64,000 bases of DNA from Nocardioides mangrovi (GTDB taxonomy: Bacteria > Actinomycetota > Actinomycetes > Propionibacteriales > Nocardioidaceae). A program made the position numbers and the translations under genes. Positions 52,801-61,143 of this stretch are shown one piece after another. Within the stretch, counting starts at the first letter, position 1. Each line of letters starts with the position of its first letter. The stretch is taken from NCBI RefSeq assembly GCF_020073815.1, contig NZ_JAIQZJ010000020.1:1-64000 (forward strand), given 5' to 3'. The notes under the pieces were generated by a model. That model had not been told where the DNA came from, did no database searches, and saw only the letters and a list, made by a program, of their open reading frames with translations.

Positions 52801-53994
52801 TCAGTCGCGCGGGGGGATCGAGACGGTGCCGAGGGTCGGCGCGAACGGGTGCGGCTCCGGGGCCAGCAGCCGCTTGCCGGCGCGGTCGGGGCGGACGTGG
52901 GGGCCGCCGGTGCTGCCCCAGTCGGCCGACTCGGCGAGCGCCGCGATCGCGGCCTCGTCGACGCGGAGGCCGAGGCCGGGCTCGTCGCCGAGCACGATCG
53001 CGCCGTCCGCGATCTCCTGGTCGACGGCGACGCCGACCGGCTCGCCGAGGTCCTGCACCTCGGTGCCGATGTGGTTGGGCACGGCGGCCGCCGCGTGGGC
53101 GAGCGGGTTGGCGTTGTAGCCGACCGGGCTGACGGGGAGGTCGAAGGCGTGGGCGAGCGCGGCCACCCGGAGGAAGTGGGTCACCCCCCAGACGCTGCCG
53201 GTCTGGACGACGTCGACGGCGCCCGCCTGCAGCAGCGGCCGGAACTGCTCGAGCCCGGTGAGGTTCTCGCCGGTCGCGACGGCGGCTCGGACGGCGCGGG
53301 TGATCATGGCGTGACCGTCGGCGTCCCAGCGGCGCACCGGCTCCTCGATCCAGGCGAGGTCGACCTCCTCCTCGATCCGGCGCACGTAGCCGATCGCCTC
53401 CTTGCGCGACCACGACTCGTTCGCGTCGAGCATCAGTCGCGGCGCGCCGCCCGTGGCCTCGGCGTAGACGTCCCTGACGAGCGCCAGCCGGCGCAGGTCG
53501 CCGTCGAGGTCGAGGCCGCCCTTGACCTTCGCGGCGCGGAAGCCGCGCTCGGCGAAGGCCCGCTGGACCCGGAGCAGCTCGTCGTCGTCGAGCGGTCCGT
53601 CGAGGCCCGAGGCGTACGCCGGCACCACGCGGTCCCGTGCGCCGAGGAGGCGCCACAGCGGCTGGTCGGCCGCCTTGGCCTTGAGGTCCCAGAGCGCCAT
53701 GTCGAGCGCGCCGATCGCTCCGAAGGTCGAGCCGGCGTGGCCGGACTTGAAGACCGCGGCCAGCATCCGGTCGTAGAGGGCCGTGACCGACCGCGGGTCC
53801 TCGCCCTCGAGGGCGCCGAAGACGGCGTCGAAGCCGTCGCTGGCGCCGAGCCCGACACCGGTCAGGCCGGCGTCGGTGTCGACGAGCACGATCGGGATGC
53901 TGGTGACGCCGGAGGCGACGTACCCGTTCACGTCACCGATCGGGCGGCCCCAGCGGTGCAGGGTCGTCAGCGTCCGGTAGCCCGTGATGCGCAT
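52801..53994 (-). CDS. Enolase-superfamily sugar-acid dehydratase-like protein
   Basis: A 397-residue member of the mandelate racemase/muconate lactonizing group. K156-x-K158 (KVKGG) and metal ligands Asp190, Glu217, Glu243 (DANESW, WIEEPV, TGENL) are present. The His-Asp dyad usual in sugar-acid dehydratases is not: the QPD position reads QTG (Gly266) and the following strand reads SPVG (Val291) where His is expected. So it may dehydrate through the KxK base alone or be an epimerase. First gene of the nine-gene operon, under a strong promoter. Confidence 0.85.
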   Translation of the reverse strand: MRITGYRTLTTLHRWGRPIGDVNGYVASGVTSIPIVLVDTDAGLTGVGLGASDGFDAVFGALEGEDPRSVTALYDRMLAAVFKSGHAGSTFGAIGALDMALWDLKAKAADQPLWRLLGARDRVVPAYASGLDGPLDDDELLRVQRAFAERGFRAAKVKGGLDLDGDLRRLALVRDVYAEATGGAPRLMLDANESWSRKEAIGYVRRIEEEVDLAWIEEPVRRWDADGHAMITRAVRAAVATGENLTGLEQFRPLLQAGAVDVVQTGSVWGVTHFLRVAALAHAFDLPVSPVGYNANPLAHAAAAVPNHIGTEVQDLGEPVGVAVDQEIADGAIVLGDEPGLGLRVDEAAIAALAESADWGSTGGPHVRPDRAGKRLLAPEPHPFAPTLGTVSIPPRD

Positions 53995-54060
53995 CCGTGC
54001 ACGTCCTCCCGGCCGCGGTGCGGCGTCGTGTCCAGGGCCGGTCGTTCCGGCCTGGGAAGC

Positions 54061-54091
54061 ACATCATCAAACATATGATGTCTGATGTCAA
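54061..54091 (-). promoter_or_regulatory. Promoter and operator of the nine-gene sugar operon
   Basis: Minus strand: -35 TTGACA (54091-54086, perfect), a 17-bp spacer, -10 GATGAT (54068-54063). An inverted repeat ACATCAT-N7-ATGATGT (54061-54081) covers the spacer and -10, so a bound repressor would block polymerase. Half sites match those at 45244 and 63031. Confidence 0.7.
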
Positions 54092-54145
54092 TGCGGACGA
54101 GTCCAGTCCGGCGGCCGATCGCCGCCCGCCAAAGGTCTGACGTCC

Positions 54146-54151
54146 TACACT
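54146..54151 (+). promoter_or_regulatory. -10 box of a likely leaderless GntR transcript
   Basis: TACACT ends seven bases before ATG 54159, without an intervening ribosome site. Transcription should begin on or near the A of ATG. Confidence 0.5.
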
Positions 54152-54158
54152 CCTGCGC

Positions 54159-54920
54159 ATGGCGAGGGAACGCGAGCAGGGTCAGGTCCTGGCCCAGAAC
54201 CGGACGCCCACCCCGATGCTCGGCGTGGCGGTGGTCGAGGACCTGGTCGACGCGATCGTGTCGGGTCGTCTCGAGCCCGGCGACTCGCTGCCGCCCGAGG
54301 GCCCGCTCAGCGAGCAGTTCGGCGTGAGCCGCACCGTGATCCGCGAGTCGGTCAAGCGGGTCGAGGAGAAGGGCCTGGTCACGATCGCCCGCGGCCGCGG
54401 CACCCAGGTGCGCCCGACCGCGTCCTGGAACATCCTCGACCGCGTGGTGCTCACCGCCCTGATCAAGCACGACGACACCCTCGGCGTCCTCGACGAGCTG
54501 AGCGTGGTGCGTGCCCAGCTCGAGTCGGTGATGGCGGCCGAGGCCGCCCGGACCCGCGACGACCAGGAGCTGGCCCGCCTCGACGCGGCGCTCGAGCGGA
54601 TGCGCTCGACCATCGACGACCAGGCGGAGTTCCGCCGGGCCGACATCGAGTTCCACGAGCTGGTGATGTCGATGTCGGGCAACCGGCTCGCCGAGTCCAT
54701 CGCCCGCATCCTCATGGAGCGGGCGCTCGAGAGCTGGCGCTACCACGGCGTCGACACCCCGGACGCGTTCGCGATCACCCTCGGTGAGCACGTCGCGATC
54801 CACGCCGCGATCACCGAGCAGGACGCCGTCCGCGCCCAGGACTCCATGAACGGCCACATCCTCGAGTCCTGGCGGCGGCGCCGGCTCCCCGACCACGCAG
54901 GGAAGCCGGGTCGCTCCTGA
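54159..54920 (+). CDS. GntR-family regulator, FadR subfamily (second)
   Basis: A 253-residue regulator. Winged helix (about 22-85: EPGDSLPPEGPLSEQFGVSRTVIRESVKRVEEKGLV) and FCD domain with the ligand residues DIEFHELV, EHVAIHAAI and MNGHILES, which bind a metal and a carboxylate effector, often a sugar acid. Divergent from the nine-gene operon and the likeliest ligand of its operator. Confidence 0.9.
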   Translation: MAREREQGQVLAQNRTPTPMLGVAVVEDLVDAIVSGRLEPGDSLPPEGPLSEQFGVSRTVIRESVKRVEEKGLVTIARGRGTQVRPTASWNILDRVVLTALIKHDDTLGVLDELSVVRAQLESVMAAEAARTRDDQELARLDAALERMRSTIDDQAEFRRADIEFHELVMSMSGNRLAESIARILMERALESWRYHGVDTPDAFAITLGEHVAIHAAITEQDAVRAQDSMNGHILESWRRRRLPDHAGKPGRS

Positions 54921-54927
54921 CCGCAGC

Positions 54928-55995
54928 TCAGCCGGTCCGGCCGAAGCGGAAGACCGACGCGTAGCGGCGCTCCTCGCCGTGCTCGAGCCAGATCATGCTG
55001 CCGTCCTCGCGGGCGGCGGCGTCGCCGGCGACGTGATGCGTCGACGGCTCCAGGCCGACCGCCCAGGCGCCCTCGCGCAGGTTGAGCCACTCGAAGAAGC
55101 AGGGGAACGCCGTCGCGTCGACGTCCACCTCGAAGTAGCGGCCCAGCGCGGGGTTGACCAGGCCGACGCGGTGCCGCCCGTCGGGGTCGGCCGCCAGGTG
55201 GTGCTCGTAGACCTGCTCGACGAACCCGGGCTGCGGCTGGTGGAAGACGAGGTGGTCGGCGCCCTGCTCGGCGACGCTGTCGGTCTGCCACAGCGTCCGC
55301 TCGATGTCGGCGACGAAGCGGGTGCCCTCGTCGAGGAAGGGCCAGCCGACGTTCACGTGGTAGAGGAACATGTGTGGCGTCGGGTCGAAGCCGGCGTTGA
55401 TGACGGTGTCGGTCAGCCGGATCTCGGTCCCGCCCAGGTCGGCCTCGATGCGCCGCCGCAGCACCAGGTGCTCGCCGAAGTTGGTCGCCTGCACGACCTC
55501 GCCCTCGGCCCAGAGCACGCAGTGGTCCTCGGCGACCCAGTCCTCGCCGTACCCGACCAGCCGGGCCGGGATGTTGGCGACCCGGCCGTGCAGGCCGTGC
55601 CGGACGGTCTGCTTGGGCGGGTAGCGGTAGTGGGTGGCGTCGACGTCGCCGCCGAAGAGGGTGTGGTCGAGGCCGGCCGTAACGACGAGCCCCGACATGC
55701 TGCGCAGCCAGGACAGGCCCTCCTCGTCGGCGTGCTCGTGGAGGCCGGGGTGGCGGAAGCCGGTCGGCGAGCGCCATCCGACGGTGATGCCGTCGAGCTC
55801 GGCCACGCCGATGTCCATCGCGCGGTCGACGAGGACCTCGAAGTAGAGGCCGCCGCCGGTCCGGAACTCCAGCACCCGGATGCCGCGGCCGGCGCCGTCG
55901 TCGAGGACGACGCTGCGCACCCCGCCGTACGCGCTCGTCTCGCCGGCGTGCCGGGCGATCTCGAGGCGGGACGGGACCGTGTCGTTGCTGCTCAT
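54928..55995 (-). CDS. DUF4432-type aldose 1-epimerase-like protein
   Basis: A 355-residue galactose-mutarotase-fold protein of the DUF4432 group. VLVDRAMDIGVAELDG, HGLHGRVANIPA and FLYHVNVGWPFLDEGTRF are characteristic; the His in HGLHGR and YHVN and a late Glu fit the mutarotase site. It may interconvert sugar anomers or epimers. End of the eight-gene operon, seven bp from the convergent regulator. Confidence 0.82.
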   Translation of the reverse strand: MSSNDTVPSRLEIARHAGETSAYGGVRSVVLDDGAGRGIRVLEFRTGGGLYFEVLVDRAMDIGVAELDGITVGWRSPTGFRHPGLHEHADEEGLSWLRSMSGLVVTAGLDHTLFGGDVDATHYRYPPKQTVRHGLHGRVANIPARLVGYGEDWVAEDHCVLWAEGEVVQATNFGEHLVLRRRIEADLGGTEIRLTDTVINAGFDPTPHMFLYHVNVGWPFLDEGTRFVADIERTLWQTDSVAEQGADHLVFHQPQPGFVEQVYEHHLAADPDGRHRVGLVNPALGRYFEVDVDATAFPCFFEWLNLREGAWAVGLEPSTHHVAGDAAAREDGSMIWLEHGEERRYASVFRFGRTG

Positions 55996-56735
55996 GCCAT
56001 CACCCAGCCGCCGTTGACCTCGATGGTCTGACCGGTGACGAAGGCGGCGTCCGGGCCGGTCAGGAAGGACACGACGGCGGCGAGCTCGGCGGGGGTGCCG
56101 CGCCGCTTGAGCGACTGCCGCTCGACCACCATGTCGCTGTAGGCCTCGGGGTCGTCGTAGATCTCCTCGGCGGCGGTCTTGAAGGCGCCCGGAGAGACCG
56201 CGTTGACCCGGATGCCCGCAGGTCCCAGCTCGCGGGCCAGGGCGCGGGTCATCGCGACGGCGCCGCCCTTGGTGGTCACGTACGCCGCGAGCTGCTCCCA
56301 GCCGCCGTGCATCGTGATCGAGGCGACGTTGACGATCGAGCGGTCCCCGGCCGCGCCACCGGCCATCTGCCGCCCGGCGAGCTGGGCGCAGAGCCAGTAG
56401 CCGCGCTGGTTGACCGCGTGGACGGCGTCGTAGTCGGCCACGTCCATCTCCAGGAAGGGCACGGTCGGGTAGATCGCGGCGTTGTTGACCAGGGCGGTGA
56501 CCGGACCGAGCCCGGACCGGACGGCCTCGAAGAAGTCCGCCAGCGCACCCTCGTCGCGCAGGTCCACGACCCGGTCGAGCACGGTGGCCCCGGTCGACCG
56601 GACCAGGTCGGCGGTCTCCCGCAGCGACGCCTCGTCGACGTCGGTCAGCGCGAGCGCCCGTCCGTCCTCGGCCAGCCGCACCGCGATCGCCCGACCGAGC
56701 GATCCGCCCGCTCCGGTCACGACGGCAACACTCAT
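55992..56735 (-). CDS. SDR oxidoreductase of the Weimberg-type operon
   Basis: A 247-residue SDR: TGAGGSLG (7-14), NNAA (84-87), Ser139, Tyr152, Lys156. It resembles sugar 1-dehydrogenases and 3-oxoacyl reductases alike; with a ketodeoxy-acid dehydratase and a semialdehyde dehydrogenase in the operon, a sugar 1-dehydrogenase role is likelier. ATGA overlaps on both sides. Confidence 0.82.
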   Translation of the reverse strand: MSVAVVTGAGGSLGRAIAVRLAEDGRALALTDVDEASLRETADLVRSTGATVLDRVVDLRDEGALADFFEAVRSGLGPVTALVNNAAIYPTVPFLEMDVADYDAVHAVNQRGYWLCAQLAGRQMAGGAAGDRSIVNVASITMHGGWEQLAAYVTTKGGAVAMTRALARELGPAGIRVNAVSPGAFKTAAEEIYDDPEAYSDMVVERQSLKRRGTPAELAAVVSFLTGPDAAFVTGQTIEVNGGWVMA

Positions 56736-57439
56736 GACACAGCTCCTCTCCGGCTGTCCCTCTCCAACAGGTCCGCGCGGGCACCCTCGACGACGGCGCG
56801 CATCGCGGTCTCGGCCTTGCGGTGGTGGCCGCGCAGCACGGCGGCGGCGACCTCCTCGTGCGCGGCCAACGTCTCGCGGTTGTGTCCCGCCGACGCCGAG
56901 TGCAGCGGGCGTACGGCGCCGAACGCCGCCTCGATCTGGTCGTGCACGTGCAGCAGCAGGTCGTTCCCGGCGGCCACGAAGACGGCGCGGTGGAACGCGA
57001 GGTCGGCGCGCACGAACTCCTCGTCGGCGTCCTCGACGGTCGCCCACAGCCCGCTCATCGCGAGGCCCACCGCACGCCGGGCCGCCAGGTCGGTCGACTC
57101 GGCGGCGAGCCGGGCCGCTCCCGGCTCGAGCGCGACCCGCAGGTCGGCGATCATCGCGAGGTCGACCGACCGCGACTCCGCGAACCGCCAGCGCAGGACG
57201 TCGGCGTCGAGGAGGTTCCAGGTCTCGCGGGCGCGGACCCGAGTGCCGGCGCTCCGCCGGGTCTCGACCAGGCCCTTGCCGGCCAGCACCTTGACTCCCT
57301 CGCGCACGGCCGAGCGGCCGACCGCCAGCTCGCCGGCGAGCACGTCCTCGGTGGGCAGCAGCGTGCCCGCGGGCAGGTCGAGCCGCACGATGCGGGCACC
57401 GAGCTCCTGGACCACGCGGACGTGCCGGTCAGCGGCCAT
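56732..57439 (-). CDS. GntR-family regulator, FadR subfamily (third)
   Basis: A 235-residue regulator with winged helix (about 20-75: PAGTLLPTEDVLAGELAVGRSAVREGVKVLAGKGLV) and FCD domain (RADLAFHRAVF, LAAHEEVA). Unlike the other two, it is encoded inside the operon it probably controls. The FGAVRPLHSAS segment resembles regulators of galactonate or other aldonate use. Likely ligand of the operator at 62081. Confidence 0.88.
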   Translation of the reverse strand: MAADRHVRVVQELGARIVRLDLPAGTLLPTEDVLAGELAVGRSAVREGVKVLAGKGLVETRRSAGTRVRARETWNLLDADVLRWRFAESRSVDLAMIADLRVALEPGAARLAAESTDLAARRAVGLAMSGLWATVEDADEEFVRADLAFHRAVFVAAGNDLLLHVHDQIEAAFGAVRPLHSASAGHNRETLAAHEEVAAAVLRGHHRKAETAMRAVVEGARADLLERDSRRGAVS

Positions 57440-57442
57440 CGC

Positions 57443-58513
57443 TCAGGCCTCCCCGAGCAGCGCGGCGTAGCGCACGTTGACGTCCGCGAGGGCGGCGGTG
57501 GGATCGCGGTCCTCGACCACGGCGCACCGGACGACCTCGGACAGCTCGTCCTGCAGCGGGATCCAGCCCGGGACCCGGGGCCGCACCCAGGCGGCCTCCA
57601 GGGTCGCGACGGTGTCGCGGTAGAACGGCTCCTCGCCGTGCCACACGGCCCGGTGCGCCGGCTGGCCTCCTGCCTCCGGCACGAGCGAGGTCTGCACCTC
57701 GTCGTCGAGGAAGCCGTGCACCCAGGCGCGCACCGCGCTGTCGCCCGCGGACCGGGCGGCGACGGCGAGGCCGGTCCCGCCCAGCACGCTCAGCGGCACG
57801 TCGCCGCGCCAGGTGGGGGCGTCGCTCCAGGCCAGTCGCTCGGCGTACGTCGTGACGTAGCCGTAGGCGAGCGGGCACCAGTCGGCGCCCTCGCCGGAGG
57901 CGATCAGCTCGTGGATGCCGATCGGGTCGAGCACCTCGCCGCCGCTGCGCGCGAAGACCGCACGGAGCAGGGCGATCGCGTCGGCGGCGACGGCCGGGTC
58001 GAGCAGGACCGCGGGGTCGGCGGGCTGCTGCCCGGAGCACATCGCGAGCAGCATCAGGCCCGCGTGCGGCCCGGCCAGGCAGAGCGCGACCGGGTGCTCG
58101 TCCGCAAGTGCGGGCACGTCCTCCCAGCGGCGTACGACGGGGACACCCGGGCGCCGGACCCCGACCTGCGCGGCCGCGTCGATCGGCACCGCGTAGGTCC
58201 GGCCGTCGAAGCGGTAGCTGGCGCCGCTGGCACCGACCGCACTGCCGACCACCCGGTCGAGCTCGTCGCCGTCGAGGAGGTCCTCGAAGGCGACGACCGC
58301 ACCGTCGCTGATCGCCGCGCCCAGGCCGGGGTGGTCGACGACCATGAAGTCGTAGCGGCTGGCCAGGTCGGCGATCGGGTGCGCCTCGAAGGCGGACAGC
58401 GGCTGCCGGTCCCAGCCCACGTGAGGTGCGAGACCCGCGGCGTCGAACGCGTCGAGCCCGAGCCAGGCCCGCGGGTGCTCCCAGGTCATCCCGCGCAGCG
58501 CCGGGTCGGTCAC
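57443..58513 (-). CDS. Binding-protein-like protein without a signal peptide
   Basis: A 356-residue protein of the SBP_bac (type 2 binding-protein) superfamily: GMTWEHPRAW, YDFMVVDHPGLGAAI, and YAVPIDAAAQVGVRRPG resemble sugar-binding proteins that lack transporter partners. The N-terminus (VTDPALRG) has no hydrophobic stretch and no Cys lipobox, so it is cytoplasmic unless the start is wrong; GTG 58513 overlaps the CoA-transferase stop by 4 bp and coding ends there. It may sense or carry an intermediate for the CoA-transferase. Function unknown. Confidence 0.75.
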   Translation of the reverse strand: MTDPALRGMTWEHPRAWLGLDAFDAAGLAPHVGWDRQPLSAFEAHPIADLASRYDFMVVDHPGLGAAISDGAVVAFEDLLDGDELDRVVGSAVGASGASYRFDGRTYAVPIDAAAQVGVRRPGVPVVRRWEDVPALADEHPVALCLAGPHAGLMLLAMCSGQQPADPAVLLDPAVAADAIALLRAVFARSGGEVLDPIGIHELIASGEGADWCPLAYGYVTTYAERLAWSDAPTWRGDVPLSVLGGTGLAVAARSAGDSAVRAWVHGFLDDEVQTSLVPEAGGQPAHRAVWHGEEPFYRDTVATLEAAWVRPRVPGWIPLQDELSEVVRCAVVEDRDPTAALADVNVRYAALLGEA

Positions 58514-59691
58514 GCGACGACCTTGGCCTGCACGAGCGCCTCGACCTCCGCGTCGGTCAGGCCGAGCTCGGCGAGGATCTCGCCGGTGTGCTGGCCGACG
58601 GTCGGGGCGCCGCGCTCGACCGTCGCCGGGGTCGCGGTCAGGCGGAACGCGAAGCCGGGCGTCGTCACGGTGCCCTCGGTCGGGTGCTCGTAGGTGACGA
58701 AGCTGCCGTTGTGCCGCACCTGCGGGTCGTCGATCACGTCGTCGTAGGAGTTGACCGGACCGACCCAGACGCCGCGACCGCCGAGCCGCTCGAGCCATGA
58801 GGCGGTGGTGTCGGTGCGCAGGTGCCGCGCGACCGCGGCCGAGATCGCGTCGCGGTGCTTGAAGCCGTCGCGCTCGGCGTCCCACTGCGCCAGGTCGGCG
58901 TCCCCGAAGACCTCGGCGAGCAGGCCGAGGTCGGCGAAGGCGAGCGCGATGTAGGAGTCGCTGGTCGGGAAGATTCCGTACGGCGCCCGGATGTAGGAGT
59001 GGGCGTGGATCTCGTGGCCGCGGGTCTGCGGGATGCCGCCGACCGTGCGCACCGAGAGCTCCTGCATCTGCATCGCGAGCATCGCGTCGAGCATGTTCAC
59101 CTCGACCTTCTGGCCCTCGCCCGTGCGCTCGCGGTGGAGCAGCGCGGCGAGGACGCCCTCGAAGGCGGAGTACGCCGTGATCGCGTCGGCGACGAAGGAG
59201 GGGCCGGCCTGCGGCGGGTCCTCGGTGCGGCCGGCGCTGTAGAGCGCGCCGCTGAGGCTCTGCAGCAGCAGGTCCTGACCGGGCCGGTCGACGTACGGAC
59301 CGTCCTCGCCGTACCCGCTCATCGAGACGTAGACGATGTCGGGCCGCACCGCGCGGATCGCCTCGTGGTCGAGGCCGAGCCGGGCCGCGACGCCGGGACG
59401 GTAGTTCTGCAGGAAGACGTCGGCGTCGGCGGCCAGGCGGAGCACGAGCTCCTTGCCGGCCGCGCTCTTGAGGTCGACCGCCAGGCTGCGCTTGTTGCGG
59501 TTGAGGGAGAGGAAGGAGGCGTTCACCTCGTTGCCGACGGCACCGCCGGCCGAGGTGTGCCGCTGCCACTCCCCCGTCACGGGTTCGATCTTGAGCACGT
59601 CGGCGCCGAGGTCGCCGAGGCGCATGGCGGCCAGCGGGCCGGCCATGGCGATGGACAGGTCGAGGACGCGGTAGCCGGAGAGGACGGACAT
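58510..59691 (-). CDS. Class III (CaiB/BaiF) CoA-transferase
   Basis: A 393-residue family III CoA-transferase that moves CoA between carboxylic acids. N-terminal YRVLDLSIAMAGPLAAMRLGDLGADVLKIEP and the catalytic Asp in GQDLLLQSLSG (near 170). PNRNKRSLAVDLK-type loop (LNRNKRSLAVDLKS) is present. CoA activation inside a sugar-acid operon is unusual and links it to the divergent enoyl-CoA hydratase-like gene. Confidence 0.9.
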   Translation of the reverse strand: MSVLSGYRVLDLSIAMAGPLAAMRLGDLGADVLKIEPVTGEWQRHTSAGGAVGNEVNASFLSLNRNKRSLAVDLKSAAGKELVLRLAADADVFLQNYRPGVAARLGLDHEAIRAVRPDIVYVSMSGYGEDGPYVDRPGQDLLLQSLSGALYSAGRTEDPPQAGPSFVADAITAYSAFEGVLAALLHRERTGEGQKVEVNMLDAMLAMQMQELSVRTVGGIPQTRGHEIHAHSYIRAPYGIFPTSDSYIALAFADLGLLAEVFGDADLAQWDAERDGFKHRDAISAAVARHLRTDTTASWLERLGGRGVWVGPVNSYDDVIDDPQVRHNGSFVTYEHPTEGTVTTPGFAFRLTATPATVERGAPTVGQHTGEILAELGLTDAEVEALVQAKVVA

Positions 59692-59700
59692 CGGCAGCCT

Positions 59701-61143
59701 TCAGGTCGTGGGGAGGTGGAGCACGCCGTCGACGCGACGGGGGATGCCGTCGTGGTCGTCGCGCAGCTCCTCGGGGAGGACGGAGGCGGGGGCGGACTGC
59801 CAGGCGACCGGCCGCTGGAAGCGACGGACCGCCGTGGCGCCGACCGAGGTGAAGAGGGTGTTGGTGCCCGGCCAGGGGCCGCCGTGGTGCTGGGCCCAGC
59901 CGACGGAGACGCCGGTCGGGTAGCCGTTCCACACGACCCGGCCGACCCGGTTCGGTAGCGAGCGCGCGAGGTCGGCGCCGAGCCGGTCGTCGTCCTCGCC
60001 GTGCACGGTCGCGGTCAGCGCGCCGGGCAGCGCGTCGATCGCCGCGTCGAGGTCGGCGGCCCCGTCGTACCGGGCGATGACGAGGTAGGGCCCGAAGACC
60101 TCCTCGAGCAGCTCCGGGGTGAGCTCGCCGGCCTCGACCTCGACGATCGTCGGCGTGACGGCGCGGGTGTCGGCCCGCCCGGCGGCGGTCTCGTAGGCGT
60201 GCCGGATGCCGTCGGTGAGCATCGTGAAGGTGCGGCCCTCGGCCGCCGTCGTCACGGCGTCGCGCAGCCCGTCGCCGTCGGCGCCGGCGGGCACGAGGGC
60301 CAGTCCCGGCTTGGTGCAGAACTGACCGGCACCCAGGGTGAAGGAGTCCGCGAGTCCCCTGCCGATCTCCTCGGCCCGGACGGCGGCCGCCGCCGGCGTC
60401 ACGACGAAGGCGTTGACGCTGCCGAGCTCGCCGTAGAACGGGATCGGCTCGGGCCGGGCGGCCGCGAGGTCGGCGAGGGCCCGGCCGCCGCGGGTCGAGC
60501 CGGTGAAGCCGACGGCGCGCACGTGCGGGTCGCGCACCAGCGCGGCGCCGGCCGCGCGGCCGAGGACGAGCGAGATCACGCCGTCCGGCAGCACCGCGCG
60601 CATCGCCTCGAAGCAGAGCACGGACGTCGCCGGGTGGGCCTCGTGGGCCTTGACGACGACCGGGCACCCGGCGGCGAGCGCCGAGGCGGTGTCGCCGCCC
60701 GGCACGGAGAACGCGAGCGGGAAGTTGCTGGCACCGAAGACCGCGACCGGGCCGACCGGCACGAGCATCCGGCGCAGGTCGGGGCGCGGGCCCATCGGCG
60801 AGGTGTCGGCGTGGTCGATGGTGGCCTCCAGGTAGGAGCCCTCCCGCACGACCTCGGCGAAGAAGCGGAGCTGGAAGCAGGTGCGCGCGAGCTCGCCGGT
60901 CAGGCGCGGCTCACCGAGGGCGGTCTCGGCGTCGGCGGTGGCGATGATCTCCGCCGACCGCGCCTCGAGCGCGGCGGCGACGTCCTCCAGCGCGCCTGCC
61001 CGATCGGCGCGCGACAGCGCCGCCCAGCCGGGGGCGGCGGCCGCGGCAGCCGCGCAGGTCGCGGCCACCTCGGCGGCCGAGGTCTCGTCGTACGACGCGC
61101 CGCGCGGCTCGCCCGTGCGAGCGTCGATGCTGGTGATGCTCAT
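59701..61143 (-). CDS. 2,5-dioxovalerate (2-ketoglutarate semialdehyde) dehydrogenase
   Basis: A 480-residue aldehyde dehydrogenase of the KGSA-dehydrogenase group. Catalytic Cys276 (GAGQFCTKPG) and Glu239 (YGELGSVNA). The long family features GASNFPLAFSVPGGDTASALAAGCPVVVKAHEAHP-type segment and the C-terminal HHGGPWPGT are diagnostic. It oxidises 2-ketoglutarate semialdehyde to 2-ketoglutarate, the last step of the Weimberg route. ATGA overlap with the dehydratase gene. Confidence 0.9.
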   Translation of the reverse strand: MSITSIDARTGEPRGASYDETSAAEVAATCAAAAAAAPGWAALSRADRAGALEDVAAALEARSAEIIATADAETALGEPRLTGELARTCFQLRFFAEVVREGSYLEATIDHADTSPMGPRPDLRRMLVPVGPVAVFGASNFPLAFSVPGGDTASALAAGCPVVVKAHEAHPATSVLCFEAMRAVLPDGVISLVLGRAAGAALVRDPHVRAVGFTGSTRGGRALADLAAARPEPIPFYGELGSVNAFVVTPAAAAVRAEEIGRGLADSFTLGAGQFCTKPGLALVPAGADGDGLRDAVTTAAEGRTFTMLTDGIRHAYETAAGRADTRAVTPTIVEVEAGELTPELLEEVFGPYLVIARYDGAADLDAAIDALPGALTATVHGEDDDRLGADLARSLPNRVGRVVWNGYPTGVSVGWAQHHGGPWPGTNTLFTSVGATAVRRFQRPVAWQSAPASVLPEELRDDHDGIPRRVDGVLHLPTT

